NCBI RefSeq assembly: GCF_000261685.1
Contig: NZ_AJQE01000269.1
Location: 1 to 64,000 of the forward strand
Source: Bradyrhizobium genomosp. I (2014)
Lineage (GTDB): Bacteria > Pseudomonadota > Alphaproteobacteria > Rhizobiales > Xanthobacteraceae
Length of the DNA: 64,000 bases
Reading direction: 5' to 3'
A program made the translations under genes and the position numbers. Below the pieces are notes generated by a model. The model was not told the DNA's origin and ran no database searches. It was given only the letters and a program-made list of their open reading frames with translations. Shown one piece after another: positions 1 to 10,220 of the stretch; positions within the stretch are counted from its first letter, which is position 1; each line of letters begins with the position of its first letter.

Positions 1-13
1 AGGCGGCCTGATA

Positions 14-1246
14 TCAGGCCCGCCTCTCCACATTGGCGCTGCGGGCCGGCACCCCGAATTCCTTGCGGCAGACCTCGGCCAGCACGGCGACGCCCTCGCG
101 GATCTGCTGATGCGTGGGGCTTGCAAAGCACAGCCGCAGCCGCGAGACGGTGTGGGCCTTGTCGGTCGACCATTCCGGTCCCGGGTTGATCGAGACGCCG
201 GCGGCGAGCGCGGCCTGATACAGTCTCAGCGTATCGACCTGGTCGGGCAGCTTCACCCAGAGGAAGATGCCCCCCTTGGGTTCCTCGAATTCGGCTGTGG
301 TCCCGAACTGCTCGTTCAGCGCCTCCATCAGCGTGTCGAGCTTGGTGCGCAGCGCCTTCGTCAGGGCCGGCACATGGGTCGAAAAATGCGGCTTGCAATA
401 GGTGGCGAGCACCATCTGCTCGAGCGCGCCGGAGCCCGCATCGGTCTTCAACGCCAGCATTCGCGACATCACCTCCCAGGGCGCCGCGATGAAGCCGACG
501 CGCAGCGCCGGCGCGATCGACTTCGAGAACGATCCGATGTGGATCACGCCGCCGTTCCGGCTCATGGCGTAGATGGCCGGCGGCCGCTGCCCCGACCAGA
601 CGAGGTCGGCATAGCAATCGTCCTCGAAGATGGGCACGCCGTATTCGGCCGACAGCCGCAGCAGCTCGGCGCGCCGGGTCTCCGGCATGATGCTGCCGGT
701 CGGGTTCTGCACGGTCGGAATAGTGTAGATGTATTTCGGGCGAATGCCGCGGCTCTTCAGGTCGGCCAGCGTCGTCGCCAGCACGTCCATGCGCATGCCC
801 TCCTTGTCGAGGGGAATGCCGACGACGTTGACGCCGAGCCGCGCCAGGCGGTTCAACGAGCCCTGGTAGCTCTCCTGTTCGAAAATCACGGTGTCGCCCC
901 GCGCCAGCAGCGTGGCGTTGACGAGGTCAAGCGCCTGGAGCGAGCCCGAGACGATCAGCAGATCGTCCACCGTGCAGCTGATGCCGGCATCGCGCTTGAG
1001 TTTCGTCACCAGGAATTCGCGCAACGGCAGGTAGCCCTGGGGACCATGCGCCAGCCCGTAAGTGGCAAGCGAACGGCCCTCGCGTTGCAGGACGAGGTTG
1101 GTCGCCTCGATCAGGCCGTCGAGCGGCAGTTGCTCGGGATCGTTGTTGCCGCCGACGAAGCTGTATCTGGCAAGACCCGTCCAGCGCGCAGAAGGGGCCG
1201 GCAACCCTGCGGGAAACAGGGGCGCGAAATCGAAGCTGGGCGTCAT
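14..1246 (-). CDS. PLP-dependent aminotransferase (fold type I)
   Basis: The 410-aa protein is a stand-alone fold-type I aminotransferase, like the catalytic domain of MocR regulators but without a helix-turn-helix, and resembling 2-aminoadipate/aromatic aminotransferases. Visible landmarks are NPTG at about 181-184, the FEDDCY stretch at about 208-213 that contacts the PLP pyridine ring, SFSKS at 239-243 with the probable Schiff-base Lys242, and Arg249. I chose the ATG at 1246 because MTPSFDF starts the conserved region and GAGGAA lies just upstream. An upstream extension to 1462 would read through low-complexity sequence. The substrate cannot be told from sequence. The gene is convergent with nothing and stands 50 nt from the DUF3124 gene on the same strand. 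Confidence 0.93.
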   Translation of the reverse strand: MTPSFDFAPLFPAGLPAPSARWTGLARYSFVGGNNDPEQLPLDGLIEATNLVLQREGRSLATYGLAHGPQGYLPLREFLVTKLKRDAGISCTVDDLLIVSGSLQALDLVNATLLARGDTVIFEQESYQGSLNRLARLGVNVVGIPLDKEGMRMDVLATTLADLKSRGIRPKYIYTIPTVQNPTGSIMPETRRAELLRLSAEYGVPIFEDDCYADLVWSGQRPPAIYAMSRNGGVIHIGSFSKSIAPALRVGFIAAPWEVMSRMLALKTDAGSGALEQMVLATYCKPHFSTHVPALTKALRTKLDTLMEALNEQFGTTAEFEEPKGGIFLWVKLPDQVDTLRLYQAALAAGVSINPGPEWSTDKAHTVSRLRLCFASPTHQQIREGVAVLAEVCRKEFGVPARSANVERRA

Positions 1247-1298
1247 GGGAGCGTTCCTCGTTTTGTTCTTGTTGAGCGGCAGCTTGACACCGGCCGCC

Positions 1299-1826
1299 TT
1301 ACTTCCTGCCGGCCGTCCTGGTCGGACGGCCCTGGCTGATGAAAGCGTAATGCGCGTTGGCGATGCCGCCAACCATGAGGGCCTCGACCACCGGCTCGGC
1401 GATCTCGCCCGTGGCGGCCCAGTCGACCAGGAAGTTGGCCCCCGTCCCGCCGCGCACGTCATCGGTCGGAACGAAGATCGAGACGGTGGCGAGCGGCTTC
1501 AACGCGAGCGGCGACTTCAGATAGCTCTCAACCTGCTTGCCTGCGGTGTCGAAATAGGCGATGCGTTTGACGACCAGCGGCTGGGTCTCGGAGGCGTTGT
1601 GCACGCTCAAGGTCACCGAGAAGTCGACGCGCAGCTTGCCCTGGCTCATCGCGACGCTGGAATAGGCGGGCACGTAGAACCCGCCGGAAACGGCGAGATC
1701 CTCCTTCGGCAGCACGGTGAGCGAATCGGCAAAGTTTTGTTCGATATTGACCTTGGATTGCGCGGTGAGCGAATCGGCAAAGGCGAGGGGACCCAGCAGC
1801 ATGGCTGCGACGAGCCCTCTCCGCAT
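1299..1826 (-). CDS. DUF3124 exported protein
   Basis: This 175-aa protein starts with a signal peptide (MRRGLVAAMLLGPLAFA) and continues into a single DUF3124 domain over about residues 50-165. The domain is recognisable from the YVPAYSSV, LVVKRIAYFDTAGK and GGTGANFLVDW motifs. Function is unknown. The beta-rich fold and signal peptide point to a periplasmic or membrane-anchored role. I chose the ATG at 1826 because it begins the signal peptide; a longer frame upstream overlaps the divergent antiporter gene. The gene lies divergent to the antiporter with about 70 nt between the starts, so the two promoters must share that space. Confidence 0.85.
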   Translation of the reverse strand: MRRGLVAAMLLGPLAFADSLTAQSKVNIEQNFADSLTVLPKEDLAVSGGFYVPAYSSVAMSQGKLRVDFSVTLSVHNASETQPLVVKRIAYFDTAGKQVESYLKSPLALKPLATVSIFVPTDDVRGGTGANFLVDWAATGEIAEPVVEALMVGGIANAHYAFISQGRPTRTAGRK

Positions 1827-1893
1827 GTGACGAATTGCTCGCTTGCCGCACCGCAACCCGCCTCTAGGGTGCGGCAAAACGGACCAATTTGGC

Positions 1894-3624
1894 ATGCACG
1901 AGCTCATTCGCGACATCACTCTCTGTATTCTGTTTGCGTGGATGCTGGGCCTGCTCGCCCATTTCTCCCGGCAACCGCTGATCCTGGCCTACCTTATCGC
2001 CGGCTTTTGCATAGGTCCATTCGGCGCCGGTTGGGTCAAGTCGGAGGAATCGATCCGCGTTATCTCCGAACTCGGCCTGATCTTCATGCTCTTCATGATC
2101 GGGCTCGAGATCGACCTGAAGAAGATCGTGCGGGCGGGCAAGGTGATCCTGTTCGCGGCGGGCGGTCAGCTGCTCGGCGGCTGCCTGCTCGGCGTCCTGT
2201 TTTTCGTCGGCATCGGTCTGTCGCTCGGCGGCGGGCATTTCGATGCGATCTATCTCTCCGTCGCCTGCGCGCTGTCGAGCACCGTCATCATCGTCAAGGT
2301 GCTCTATGAGAAGCGCGAGCTCGACACGCTGCCAGGCCGCATCACCCTCGGCGTGCTGGTGCTCCAGGACATCTTCGCGATCCTGTTCCTGGCCGTGCAG
2401 CCGAGCCTTGCCGACCTGCAAGCCAGCGTCATCCTGCTCTCGATCGGCCGCGTCGCGGTACTGGTCGCGGCCGCGCTTCTCGTCAGCCGCTACGTGTTGC
2501 CGCGCCTGTTCCATCAGATTGCCCGGCGGCCCGAGTTGATCCTGCTCGGCGCGCTGGCCTGGTGCTTCCTTGTTGCCGAGACCGCCGAGCGGCTCTCGCT
2601 GTCGCGGGAAATGGGCGCGCTGATTGCCGGCGTCTCGCTCTCGACCTTCCCCTACGCGCTCGACGTCACCGCCAAGGTCACCACGCTTCGCGACTTCTTC
2701 ATCACGCTGTTCTTCGTCGCGCTCGGCATGACCATCCCCGTGCCCGGCCTCTCGGTGATTGGCCTTGCCTTGATGATCGCGGCGTTCACGGTGGTGAGCC
2801 GCCTCGTTACTACCTTCACCCCGCTCTACATGATGAAGCAGGGCTTGCGCGCCAGCCTGTTGCCGGCCCTCAACCTCGCGCAGATCTCGGAGTTCTCGCT
2901 GGTTGTGATCCAGACCGGTGTCGCCGACCATCATATCGCCGCGGAGACAGCGAATGCCGCCTCCTTCGCCTTCGTGGTGCTGGCGGTGCTCTCGACCTTC
3001 GTGATGACCCGCAGCGACGAGATCACCCGCTGGGCGATCGGCCCCTTGAAGCGGATCGGCCTGCGCGACCTCGACCATGGCAACGGTCATGCCGAGGAGG
3101 GGCACGAGGGCGGCCATGGCGAAGCCCGCCGCATCGTCATCCTCGGCTTTTTCCGTGCGGCGAGCGCGCTTCTAGCCGAGATCGAACGGCAGACGCCGGT
3201 GCTGCTCGAGCAGATCACCGTGGTCGATTTCAACCCCAATGTGTACCAGACCCTGCTTTCACGCGGCCTGCACGTGATCTATGGCGACATCAGCAATGTC
3301 GATACGCTGCTCCATGCCGGCATTGGCAAATCCGAGATGATCATCCTCAGCGTGCCGGATTCGCTGCTGAAGGGCGCCACCAACGAGAAGCTGGTCCGCC
3401 ATGTCCGCGCGCTCAATCCGACCGCCCTGATCGTCGCCACGGCCGACCTCTTGGCCGACGTCGGCGCCCTCTATGAGGCCGGCGCCAGCTACGTCACCGT
3501 GACCCGGGTCAGTGATGCCCATGAGCTGTTCACGGTGATCGAGGCGGCCCAGGCCGGGCTTCTGGCCGACAAGCGCGCCGAGCTCGATCAGCGTCTCGGC
3601 GAGCGCCGCGAAGTGTTGCCCTGA
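1894..3624 (+). CDS. CPA2 cation:proton antiporter, KefB/YbaL type
   Basis: The 576-aa protein has about twelve hydrophobic segments of the Na+/H+ exchanger fold over residues 1-385, then a His-rich linker (about 393-409), then a cytosolic TrkA-N/RCK nucleotide-binding domain (about 411-555). It should exchange K+ or Na+ for protons across the inner membrane. The Rossmann glycine motif is unusual: it reads ILGFFRAAS where GxGxxG is expected, so nucleotide gating may be altered. ATG 1894 starts the MHELIRDITL sequence typical of YbaL-like proteins; the frame is open further upstream but lacks conserved sequence. A GC-rich hairpin follows the stop codon. Confidence 0.93.
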   Translation: MHELIRDITLCILFAWMLGLLAHFSRQPLILAYLIAGFCIGPFGAGWVKSEESIRVISELGLIFMLFMIGLEIDLKKIVRAGKVILFAAGGQLLGGCLLGVLFFVGIGLSLGGGHFDAIYLSVACALSSTVIIVKVLYEKRELDTLPGRITLGVLVLQDIFAILFLAVQPSLADLQASVILLSIGRVAVLVAAALLVSRYVLPRLFHQIARRPELILLGALAWCFLVAETAERLSLSREMGALIAGVSLSTFPYALDVTAKVTTLRDFFITLFFVALGMTIPVPGLSVIGLALMIAAFTVVSRLVTTFTPLYMMKQGLRASLLPALNLAQISEFSLVVIQTGVADHHIAAETANAASFAFVVLAVLSTFVMTRSDEITRWAIGPLKRIGLRDLDHGNGHAEEGHEGGHGEARRIVILGFFRAASALLAEIERQTPVLLEQITVVDFNPNVYQTLLSRGLHVIYGDISNVDTLLHAGIGKSEMIILSVPDSLLKGATNEKLVRHVRALNPTALIVATADLLADVGALYEAGASYVTVTRVSDAHELFTVIEAAQAGLLADKRAELDQRLGERREVLP

Positions 3625-3627
3625 GGG

Positions 3628-3650
3628 CGGCCGGCCTTCCTGCCCGGCCG
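3628..3650 (+). terminator. GC hairpin after antiporter gene
   Basis: A perfect 7-bp stem CGGCCGG/CCGGCCG encloses a 9-nt loop four nucleotides after the antiporter stop codon. There is no T-run behind it, so an intrinsic terminator is only possible; it may instead be an RNA-stabilising hairpin. Confidence 0.4.
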
Positions 3651-3791
3651 TCTGCACCTATATCCCCGGTATCTTCGGTGCAAGCTTGGCTCCGATGGCG
3701 CGTAGCCCGGAATATGCGCTTGCGTCCAGGGCACTAGCGCCGCGGCCGAAGTCCGGCTAAGCCACCGGGCATAACCGATAGAGATTGGGAC

Positions 3792-4868
3792 ATGCCCGAT
3801 AGCGTTCAGGAAGTCTTGCAGGCCTTTGCCCAGGGTGAGCTCGTGGTCGTCACCGACGACGAGGACCGTGAGGGCGAGGGCGATCTGATTGTCGCCGCCT
3901 CGCTTTGCACCGCCGAGAAGATGGCTTTCATCATCCGCCATACCTCCGGCATCGTCTGCGCGCCCGTGACCACCGAGGACGCCCGCCGCCTGCGGCTCGA
4001 TCCGATGGTCGCCCACAACGATTCCGCGCACACCACTGCGTTCACCGTCTCGATCGATTACAAGCCCGATGGCGGGACCGGCATCTCCGCCGAGGAGCGC
4101 GCCTCGTGCTGCCGCGCGCTCGCCAATCCCAATGTCGGCGCCAACGACTTCGCCCGGCCCGGCCACATCTTCCCGCTGATCGCCAAGGACGGCGGCGTGC
4201 TCCTGCGCTCGGGCCACACCGAGGCCGCCGTCGACCTCTGCAAGCTCTCCGGCCTGCCGCCGGTCGGCGTCATCAGCGAGCTGATGAACGACGACGGCAG
4301 CGTGATGAAGGGCGAGCAGGTCGCCCGCTTCGCCGCCCAGCACAAGCTCAAGCACGTCACCATCGCGGATATGATCGCTTACCGCCAGGCGCGCGAAAAA
4401 CTGATCGAGCGGGTCTCGACCTTCGTCACCGAAAGCCCGATCGGTCCCCTGCAGGGCTATGCCTACCGCTCGCCGTTCGATTCCATTGCTCATGTCGCTT
4501 TCGTCTACAACGGCGTCGGCGACGGCAAGAACGTGCTGACGCGCTTCCACAAGCCGAACATCGTCAAGGACACCTTCACCGGCCACAAGCGCATGGCGGC
4601 CGTGCTCGAGCATTTCAGGAAATCGGGCCGTGGCGTGCTGGTTTACCTGCGCGATGGCGCGGCCGGTGTGCCCGTGGCGCCGCTGCCGGACGAGTCGTCG
4701 ACGGAGGCCGACCGCAACCGCCAATGGCGCGAGGTTGGCGTCGGCGCGCAGATCCTGCGCGACCTCGGCGTCACCTCGATCCGGCATCTCACCTCCTCGG
4801 TGCACGACTACAAGGGTCTGTCGGGCTTCGGCATCGAGATCGTCGCCAACGAGCAGCTCGAGAGTTGA
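3792..4868 (+). CDS. ribB: 3,4-dihydroxy-2-butanone 4-phosphate synthase with degenerate RibA domain
   Basis: The 358-aa protein makes the four-carbon riboflavin precursor from ribulose 5-phosphate. The RibB domain spans residues 1-205 and keeps the EDREGEGDL acidic loop (24-32), RPGHIFPL (122-129) and RSGHTEAAVDL (139-149). The C-terminal half (about 206-358) is laid out like GTP cyclohydrolase II, but where the zinc-binding cysteines and GD motif should be it reads HKPNIVKDTF, so GTP cyclohydrolase activity is probably lost. Such RibB-dominant fusions occur in other rhizobia. The start at 3792 directly precedes conserved sequence. I see no FMN riboswitch in the 167-nt upstream gap. Confidence 0.95.
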   Translation: MPDSVQEVLQAFAQGELVVVTDDEDREGEGDLIVAASLCTAEKMAFIIRHTSGIVCAPVTTEDARRLRLDPMVAHNDSAHTTAFTVSIDYKPDGGTGISAEERASCCRALANPNVGANDFARPGHIFPLIAKDGGVLLRSGHTEAAVDLCKLSGLPPVGVISELMNDDGSVMKGEQVARFAAQHKLKHVTIADMIAYRQAREKLIERVSTFVTESPIGPLQGYAYRSPFDSIAHVAFVYNGVGDGKNVLTRFHKPNIVKDTFTGHKRMAAVLEHFRKSGRGVLVYLRDGAAGVPVAPLPDESSTEADRNRQWREVGVGAQILRDLGVTSIRHLTSSVHDYKGLSGFGIEIVANEQLES

Positions 4869-4875
4869 CACGCAA

Positions 4876-5000
4876 TGTCATTCCGGGATGGCGCCGAAGG
4901 CGCCAGACCCGGAATCCAGCTGTTGTCGCGCGAAGAGATTCCGGGTTCGATGCTCCGGGCCGCGCTTTACGCGGTCCCGTCGCATCGAAGCCGGAATGAC
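4876..5000. repeat. Dispersed palindromic repeat, GTCATTCCGG family
   Basis: The element begins GTCATTCCGG and ends CCGGAATGAC, with nested inverted arms such as GGCGCCGAAGGCGCC between. Near copies occur at 7367-7457, 8431-8508 and 21396-21470. It fills most of the gap between ribB and the acyl-CoA dehydrogenase gene. Confidence 0.8.
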
Positions 5001-5086
5001 GAAACCAGGATGCAATTGCACTTGTTGCCGCGGCGCTTTAATTTGTCGGGCAATTATTGACGGAACCAGACGCGAAAGGACGTTTC

Positions 5087-6301
<1,215 letters not shown>

Positions 6302-6339
6302 GTCTGCGCTCTGTGGCGATGCGAGAACTCTCCAATTGC

Positions 6340-6420
6340 GTCATGGCCGGGCTTGTCCCGGCCATCCACGTTCTGGTCGGAGAGGAGAACGTGGATGCCC
6401 GGCACAAGGCCGGGCATGAC
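6340..6420. repeat. Palindromic repeat, GTCATGGCCGGG family
   Basis: A near-symmetric element begins GTCATGGCCGGGCTTG and ends AAGGCCGGGCATGAC, with an inner pair ATCCACGTTCT / AGAACGTGGAT. It differs in sequence from the neighbouring GTCATTCCGG family. It sits directly before the metallo-hydrolase start. Confidence 0.75.
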
Positions 6421-6445
6421 GAAGTCAGCAAGGTATGAGCAAGCC

Positions 6446-7363
6446 ATGTCCGACAATGACGACGTCCCGTTCAACCGCAACTTTCCGCTGAAGCCCGGCC
6501 TCGTCGAGGAGGTCCGCCCCGGCGTGCGGCGCGTGCTCTGCAACAATCCGAGCCCGTTCACCTTCACCGGCACGGTCAGCTACATCGTCGGCAAGGGCAA
6601 TGTCGCGATCATCGATCCCGGTCCGGACGACGAGGCGCATGCGGCTGCGCTGCTCGATGCCGTGCGCGGCGAGACGGTGAGCCATATCTTCGTCACCCAC
6701 ACCCACCGCGACCATTCGCCGAACACCGCGCGGATCAAGCGGGCGACGGGTGCGCCGGTGTATGCCGAAGGCCCGCATCGCGCCTCGCGCCCCCGTTTCG
6801 AGAGCGAGAAGCACAATCCGGAATCCGGCGCCGATCGCGATTTTGCGCCAGACGTCAACCTCGCACACGGCGACGTCGTGGAAGGTGACGGCTGGCGGCT
6901 GGAGGCGGTGGCGACGCCCGGCCACACCGCCAATCATCTGGCATTCGCCTGGCCCGAGCGAAGCTTCAGCTTCGTCGGAGACCACGTAATGGGCTGGTCG
7001 ACCTCGATCGTGGCGCCGCCCGACGGCTCGATGATCGACTACATGGACTCGCTGGACCGGCTCGCGGCACGCGAGGAGGATCTCTATTTCTCGGGCCACG
7101 GCCCCGAGATCCCCGAGGGCCGGCGCTTCGTGCGCTTCCTGATCCGTCACCGCAAGGCGCGTGAGGCCTCGATCCTGCACCGCCTCGCCAAGGGCGAGAC
7201 CGACATCCCGACCATGGTCCGCGCGATCTATATCGGTATCGATCCGCGGCTGACGACGGCCGCCGGCTACTCCGTGCTCGCTCATCTGGAAGATCTGGTC
7301 GCGCGCGGGGTGGTGGCGACGGATGGTGATCCCGTGATCGGCGGGACGTATCGAATGGCCTAG
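6446..7363 (+). CDS. MBL-fold metallo-hydrolase with C-terminal winged helix (LACTB2-like)
   Basis: The 305-aa protein has a metallo-beta-lactamase fold with the metal motif THTHRDH at about 84-90 (HxHxDH), GHTANHL and GDHVMGWS further on, and HG in SGHGP. Residues from about 225 onward look like the small winged-helix domain found behind LACTB2-type hydrolases, whose characterised members cut RNA; the substrate here is unknown. I chose ATG 6446 because the residues before it derive from the adjacent palindromic repeat. Another ATG lies 12 nt upstream in a different frame. Confidence 0.88.
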   Translation: MSDNDDVPFNRNFPLKPGLVEEVRPGVRRVLCNNPSPFTFTGTVSYIVGKGNVAIIDPGPDDEAHAAALLDAVRGETVSHIFVTHTHRDHSPNTARIKRATGAPVYAEGPHRASRPRFESEKHNPESGADRDFAPDVNLAHGDVVEGDGWRLEAVATPGHTANHLAFAWPERSFSFVGDHVMGWSTSIVAPPDGSMIDYMDSLDRLAAREEDLYFSGHGPEIPEGRRFVRFLIRHRKAREASILHRLAKGETDIPTMVRAIYIGIDPRLTTAAGYSVLAHLEDLVARGVVATDGDPVIGGTYRMA

Positions 7364-7366
7364 CTC

Positions 7367-7457
7367 GTCATTCCGGGGCGCGCGGCAGCGCGAACCCGGA
7401 ATCTCGCGCCACATCTCGAGATCCCGGGTTCGCCGCCTTGCAGCGCCCCGGGATGAC
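7367..7457. repeat. Dispersed palindromic repeat, GTCATTCCGG family
   Basis: Begins GTCATTCCGGGGCGC and ends GCGCCCCGGGATGAC, starting four nucleotides after the MBL gene stop. It lies between two convergent genes and may serve as a bidirectional transcript end. Confidence 0.8.
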
Positions 7458-7466
7458 GCTAGCGCG

Positions 7467-8321
7467 TCACTTCTTCACCGTCTTCGCCGGCGCCTTGGGC
7501 GGCGCGACTGGGGTCTTTTTCACCGGCTTGAGCGCGTCGGCATCGGCGGCGGTGTTGAGATCGTCGATGAATTTCTTGATGCGCGCGGCGTTGCTGCCGA
7601 GATCGCTGTCGAAATTGCGCGAAGCCGAGCGCATATCGACCCGGGAATCATCGCCATCCGGCACGACCCTTATCGAAACGTCCTCGCGAAAACCCATGAT
7701 CGGCGTGCGCGCCACCGCCTCGATGCGGCCGATGCGGCGCGGCGGCTGCGGCGCGCGCTCGTCGATGACGATCCATTTGCGCTTGTGCACGAGCTGGAGC
7801 GCGATCGCATAGGCGCGGTCGACGAAAATCTCGAGCTCGACCGGCTCGATTTCGGGATAGAAATGGCGCTGCTGCTCCGCCGAGTAGAGGCCGGCATAGA
7901 CCGCGGTGTTGGTGCCCTCGCCGGTGCGCAGCCGCGCCAGTGCGTCGAAGCGCGGCGGATCGATCGGGTCGGTGGTGATGTCGTAGATCGACGGCAGCTT
8001 GCGATACTGCAGGCCGAGATAGGCGGGATAGGCGAGGATCGCCCCGTCGATCAGGAAGGCGAGCAGGATGCGCGCCATACCGCGCGAGCCGTTCTGCCAG
8101 ATCGCGGCAAAACCCGCGAGCCCGAACAGGATCGAGAGACCGGCGATCGCGAGTCCGCCGAAGAAAGTCGCGAGCGCCGGCTTCGGCTCGAGGAAATCGA
8201 AGCGGACGACGATGATGGACACCACCACCGCCATCACTGCGAACACGGCCAGATTGCGCGCCCAGCTCGCGAGGCCGGACACGGGCTCCGACTGATAGGG
8301 AGCGGAAAACCTGCGGGCCAT
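7467..8321 (-). CDS. DUF1499 membrane protein
   Basis: The 284-aa protein has three predicted membrane helices in the first 130 residues (around 20-45, 50-75 and 85-105) followed by a soluble DUF1499 domain at about 125-260. The tail is rich in Lys, Pro and Ala. The domain is recognised from DPPRFDAL, YPEIEPVEL, WIVIDE and RIEAVARTPIMGF. DUF1499 has no established function. ATG 8321 starts MARRFSAPYQ just before the first helix; the longer frame upstream adds only unconserved residues. Confidence 0.85.
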   Translation of the reverse strand: MARRFSAPYQSEPVSGLASWARNLAVFAVMAVVVSIIVVRFDFLEPKPALATFFGGLAIAGLSILFGLAGFAAIWQNGSRGMARILLAFLIDGAILAYPAYLGLQYRKLPSIYDITTDPIDPPRFDALARLRTGEGTNTAVYAGLYSAEQQRHFYPEIEPVELEIFVDRAYAIALQLVHKRKWIVIDERAPQPPRRIGRIEAVARTPIMGFREDVSIRVVPDGDDSRVDMRSASRNFDSDLGSNAARIKKFIDDLNTAADADALKPVKKTPVAPPKAPAKTVKK

Positions 8322-8430
8322 CGGGTGAGTTCTACCGGATGTTGAGGGCGGCGCCGGCCGATTGGCGCGACGATGCGCCGTTGAGACCACGGCCCGAGGG
8401 CAAATTCAAGGGAGAGCGGGTTGCTTCCCC

Positions 8431-8508
8431 GTCATTCCGGGATGGTCCGAAGGACCAGACCCGGAATCTCGAGATTCCTGGTTCGCCCTTCGGGCGCCCC
8501 GGAATGAC
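8431..8508. repeat. Dispersed palindromic repeat, GTCATTCCGG family
   Basis: Compact copy running from GTCATTCCGGG to CCCCGGAATGAC with the inner arm GGTCCGAAGGACC. It lies between the acyl-CoA ligase stop and the DUF1499 start on the minus strand. Confidence 0.82.
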
Positions 8509-8526
8509 GGTGTCAGTTGTGGCTGC

Positions 8527-10155
8527 CTACGCCGCCGCGTTCGGGAAGCGATAGTCCTTGAATTGGTCGCGCAGCGCCGTCTTCAGGATCTTGCCGGTGG
8601 CCGTATGCGGAATGCCTTCGACGAAGGCGACGTCGTCGGGCATCCACCATTTGGCGATCTTGCCGTCCATGAACTTCAGGATGTCCTCGCGCGTGGCCTG
8701 CTGGCCCTGCTTGAGCTGCACGATCAGAAGCGGCCGCTCGTCCCATTTGGGGTGGAACACGCCGATCACGGCGGCCTCCGCCACGGCCGGGTGGCCGACC
8801 GCGAGATTTTCGAGGTCGATCGAGGAGATCCACTCGCCGCCGGACTTGATCACGTCCTTGGAGCGGTCGGTGATCCGCATGTAGCCGTCCTCGTCGATCG
8901 TCGAGACGTCGCCGGTGTCGAAGAAGCCTTCCTCGTCGAGGATGTTGGTGTCGACGCGGTAATAGGCCTTGGCGACGGCGGGGCCGGAGACCTTGAGGCG
9001 GCCGAACGTCTTGCCGTCCCAGGGCAGCTCCTTGCCGGCATCGTCGGTGATCTTCATCTGCACGGCGAAGGGCGCATAACCCTGCATCTGGAGCACGTCG
9101 AGTAGCGCGTCTCCGGTGGCATTCTGGAACGGAGGCTTCAGCGCCGCGACGCTGCCGATCGGGCTCATCTCGGTCATGCCCCAGGCGTGACGGACGTTCG
9201 AGCCCATGTCGAGGAAGGCCTTGATCATCGAGCGCGGCATCGCCGAGCCGCCGCAGATCACCATCTTCAGGTGCGGCAGCTTGAGATTGTTGGCGGCCAT
9301 GTGCTGGAGCAGCATCAGCCACACGGTCGGCACGCCGGCGGTGTGCGTCACTTTCTCGGTCGAGAGCAGCTCATAGACCGAGGCGCCGTCGAGCTTGGCG
9401 CCGGGCATGACCAGCTTGGTGCCCTGCGAGGGCGCGGAAAAGGCGATGCCCCAGCTGTTGGCATGGAACAGCGGAACCACCGGCAGCATTGTCTCGGACG
9501 CACTCGTGCCGAGCGCGTCGACATTGTTGGCCATCAGCGCGTGCAGCACGTTGGAGCGATGCGAATACAGCACACCCTTGGGATCGCCGGTCGTGCCGGA
9601 AGTGTAGCACATCGCGGCTGCCGTGTTCTCGTCAAACTCCTTCCATTTGAATTTGCCGTCGGCCTCGGCAATCCAGTCCTCGTAGGCGACCACGTTCTTC
9701 AGCGTGGTCTCAGGCATGTGCGCCTTGTCGGTGAGCACGATGTAGCGCTCCACGCTTGGCAGCTTGTCGGCGATCTTCTCCAGGATCGGAACGAAGGTGA
9801 TGTCGGTCATCACGATGCGGTCCTGCGCATGATTGATGATCCAGGCGATCTGCTCCGGGAACAGGCGGGGATTGACGGTATGGCAAATGGCACCAATGCC
9901 CATGATGCCGTACCAGACCTCGAGATGGCGCCAGGTGTTCCAGGCGATCGTTGCGACACGGTCGCCGAGCTTGATGCCGTCGCGTTCCAGCATCTGCGAG
10001 ACCTTGAGCGCGCGCTTGTGGATCTCGGCGTAGTTGGTGCGATGGATCGGTCCCTCGACCGAGCGTGTGACCACCTCCTGCTTGCCATGAATCCTGGCGG
10101 CGTGTTCGATGATCCGGTGGCAGAGCAGGGGCCAATCTTGCATCAAACCAAGCAT
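8527..10155 (-). CDS. Medium/long-chain fatty-acid--CoA ligase (AMP-forming)
   Basis: This 542-aa member of the adenylate-forming superfamily activates a fatty acid to its acyl-CoA through an acyl-AMP. The ATP-binding P-loop YTSGTTGDPKGV is at about 184-195, HAWGMTEMSP is the A5 motif, FFDTGDVSTIDEDGYMRITDRSKDVIK holds the A7/A8 hinge, and the catalytic Lys is in TATGKILK near the C terminus. It resembles AlkK/FadD-type ligases in length and motif spacing. The start MLGLMQDWPL is typical for this group. The gene is divergent from the extensin-like gene, with under 70 nt between starts. Confidence 0.92.
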   Translation of the reverse strand: MLGLMQDWPLLCHRIIEHAARIHGKQEVVTRSVEGPIHRTNYAEIHKRALKVSQMLERDGIKLGDRVATIAWNTWRHLEVWYGIMGIGAICHTVNPRLFPEQIAWIINHAQDRIVMTDITFVPILEKIADKLPSVERYIVLTDKAHMPETTLKNVVAYEDWIAEADGKFKWKEFDENTAAAMCYTSGTTGDPKGVLYSHRSNVLHALMANNVDALGTSASETMLPVVPLFHANSWGIAFSAPSQGTKLVMPGAKLDGASVYELLSTEKVTHTAGVPTVWLMLLQHMAANNLKLPHLKMVICGGSAMPRSMIKAFLDMGSNVRHAWGMTEMSPIGSVAALKPPFQNATGDALLDVLQMQGYAPFAVQMKITDDAGKELPWDGKTFGRLKVSGPAVAKAYYRVDTNILDEEGFFDTGDVSTIDEDGYMRITDRSKDVIKSGGEWISSIDLENLAVGHPAVAEAAVIGVFHPKWDERPLLIVQLKQGQQATREDILKFMDGKIAKWWMPDDVAFVEGIPHTATGKILKTALRDQFKDYRFPNAAA

Positions 10156-10220
10156 TCCGACGTTCCTCCGAGAAGTCGCTGGGCGCGTTGTCGCTCTCAG
10201 CGTTGGGCCAAAGAATTGTC

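Noticed and set aside
3625..3791. Possible FMN riboswitch ahead of ribB
   Set aside because: The conserved AGGGGCAGGGTG and CCGGCGGT blocks of the FMN aptamer are absent.
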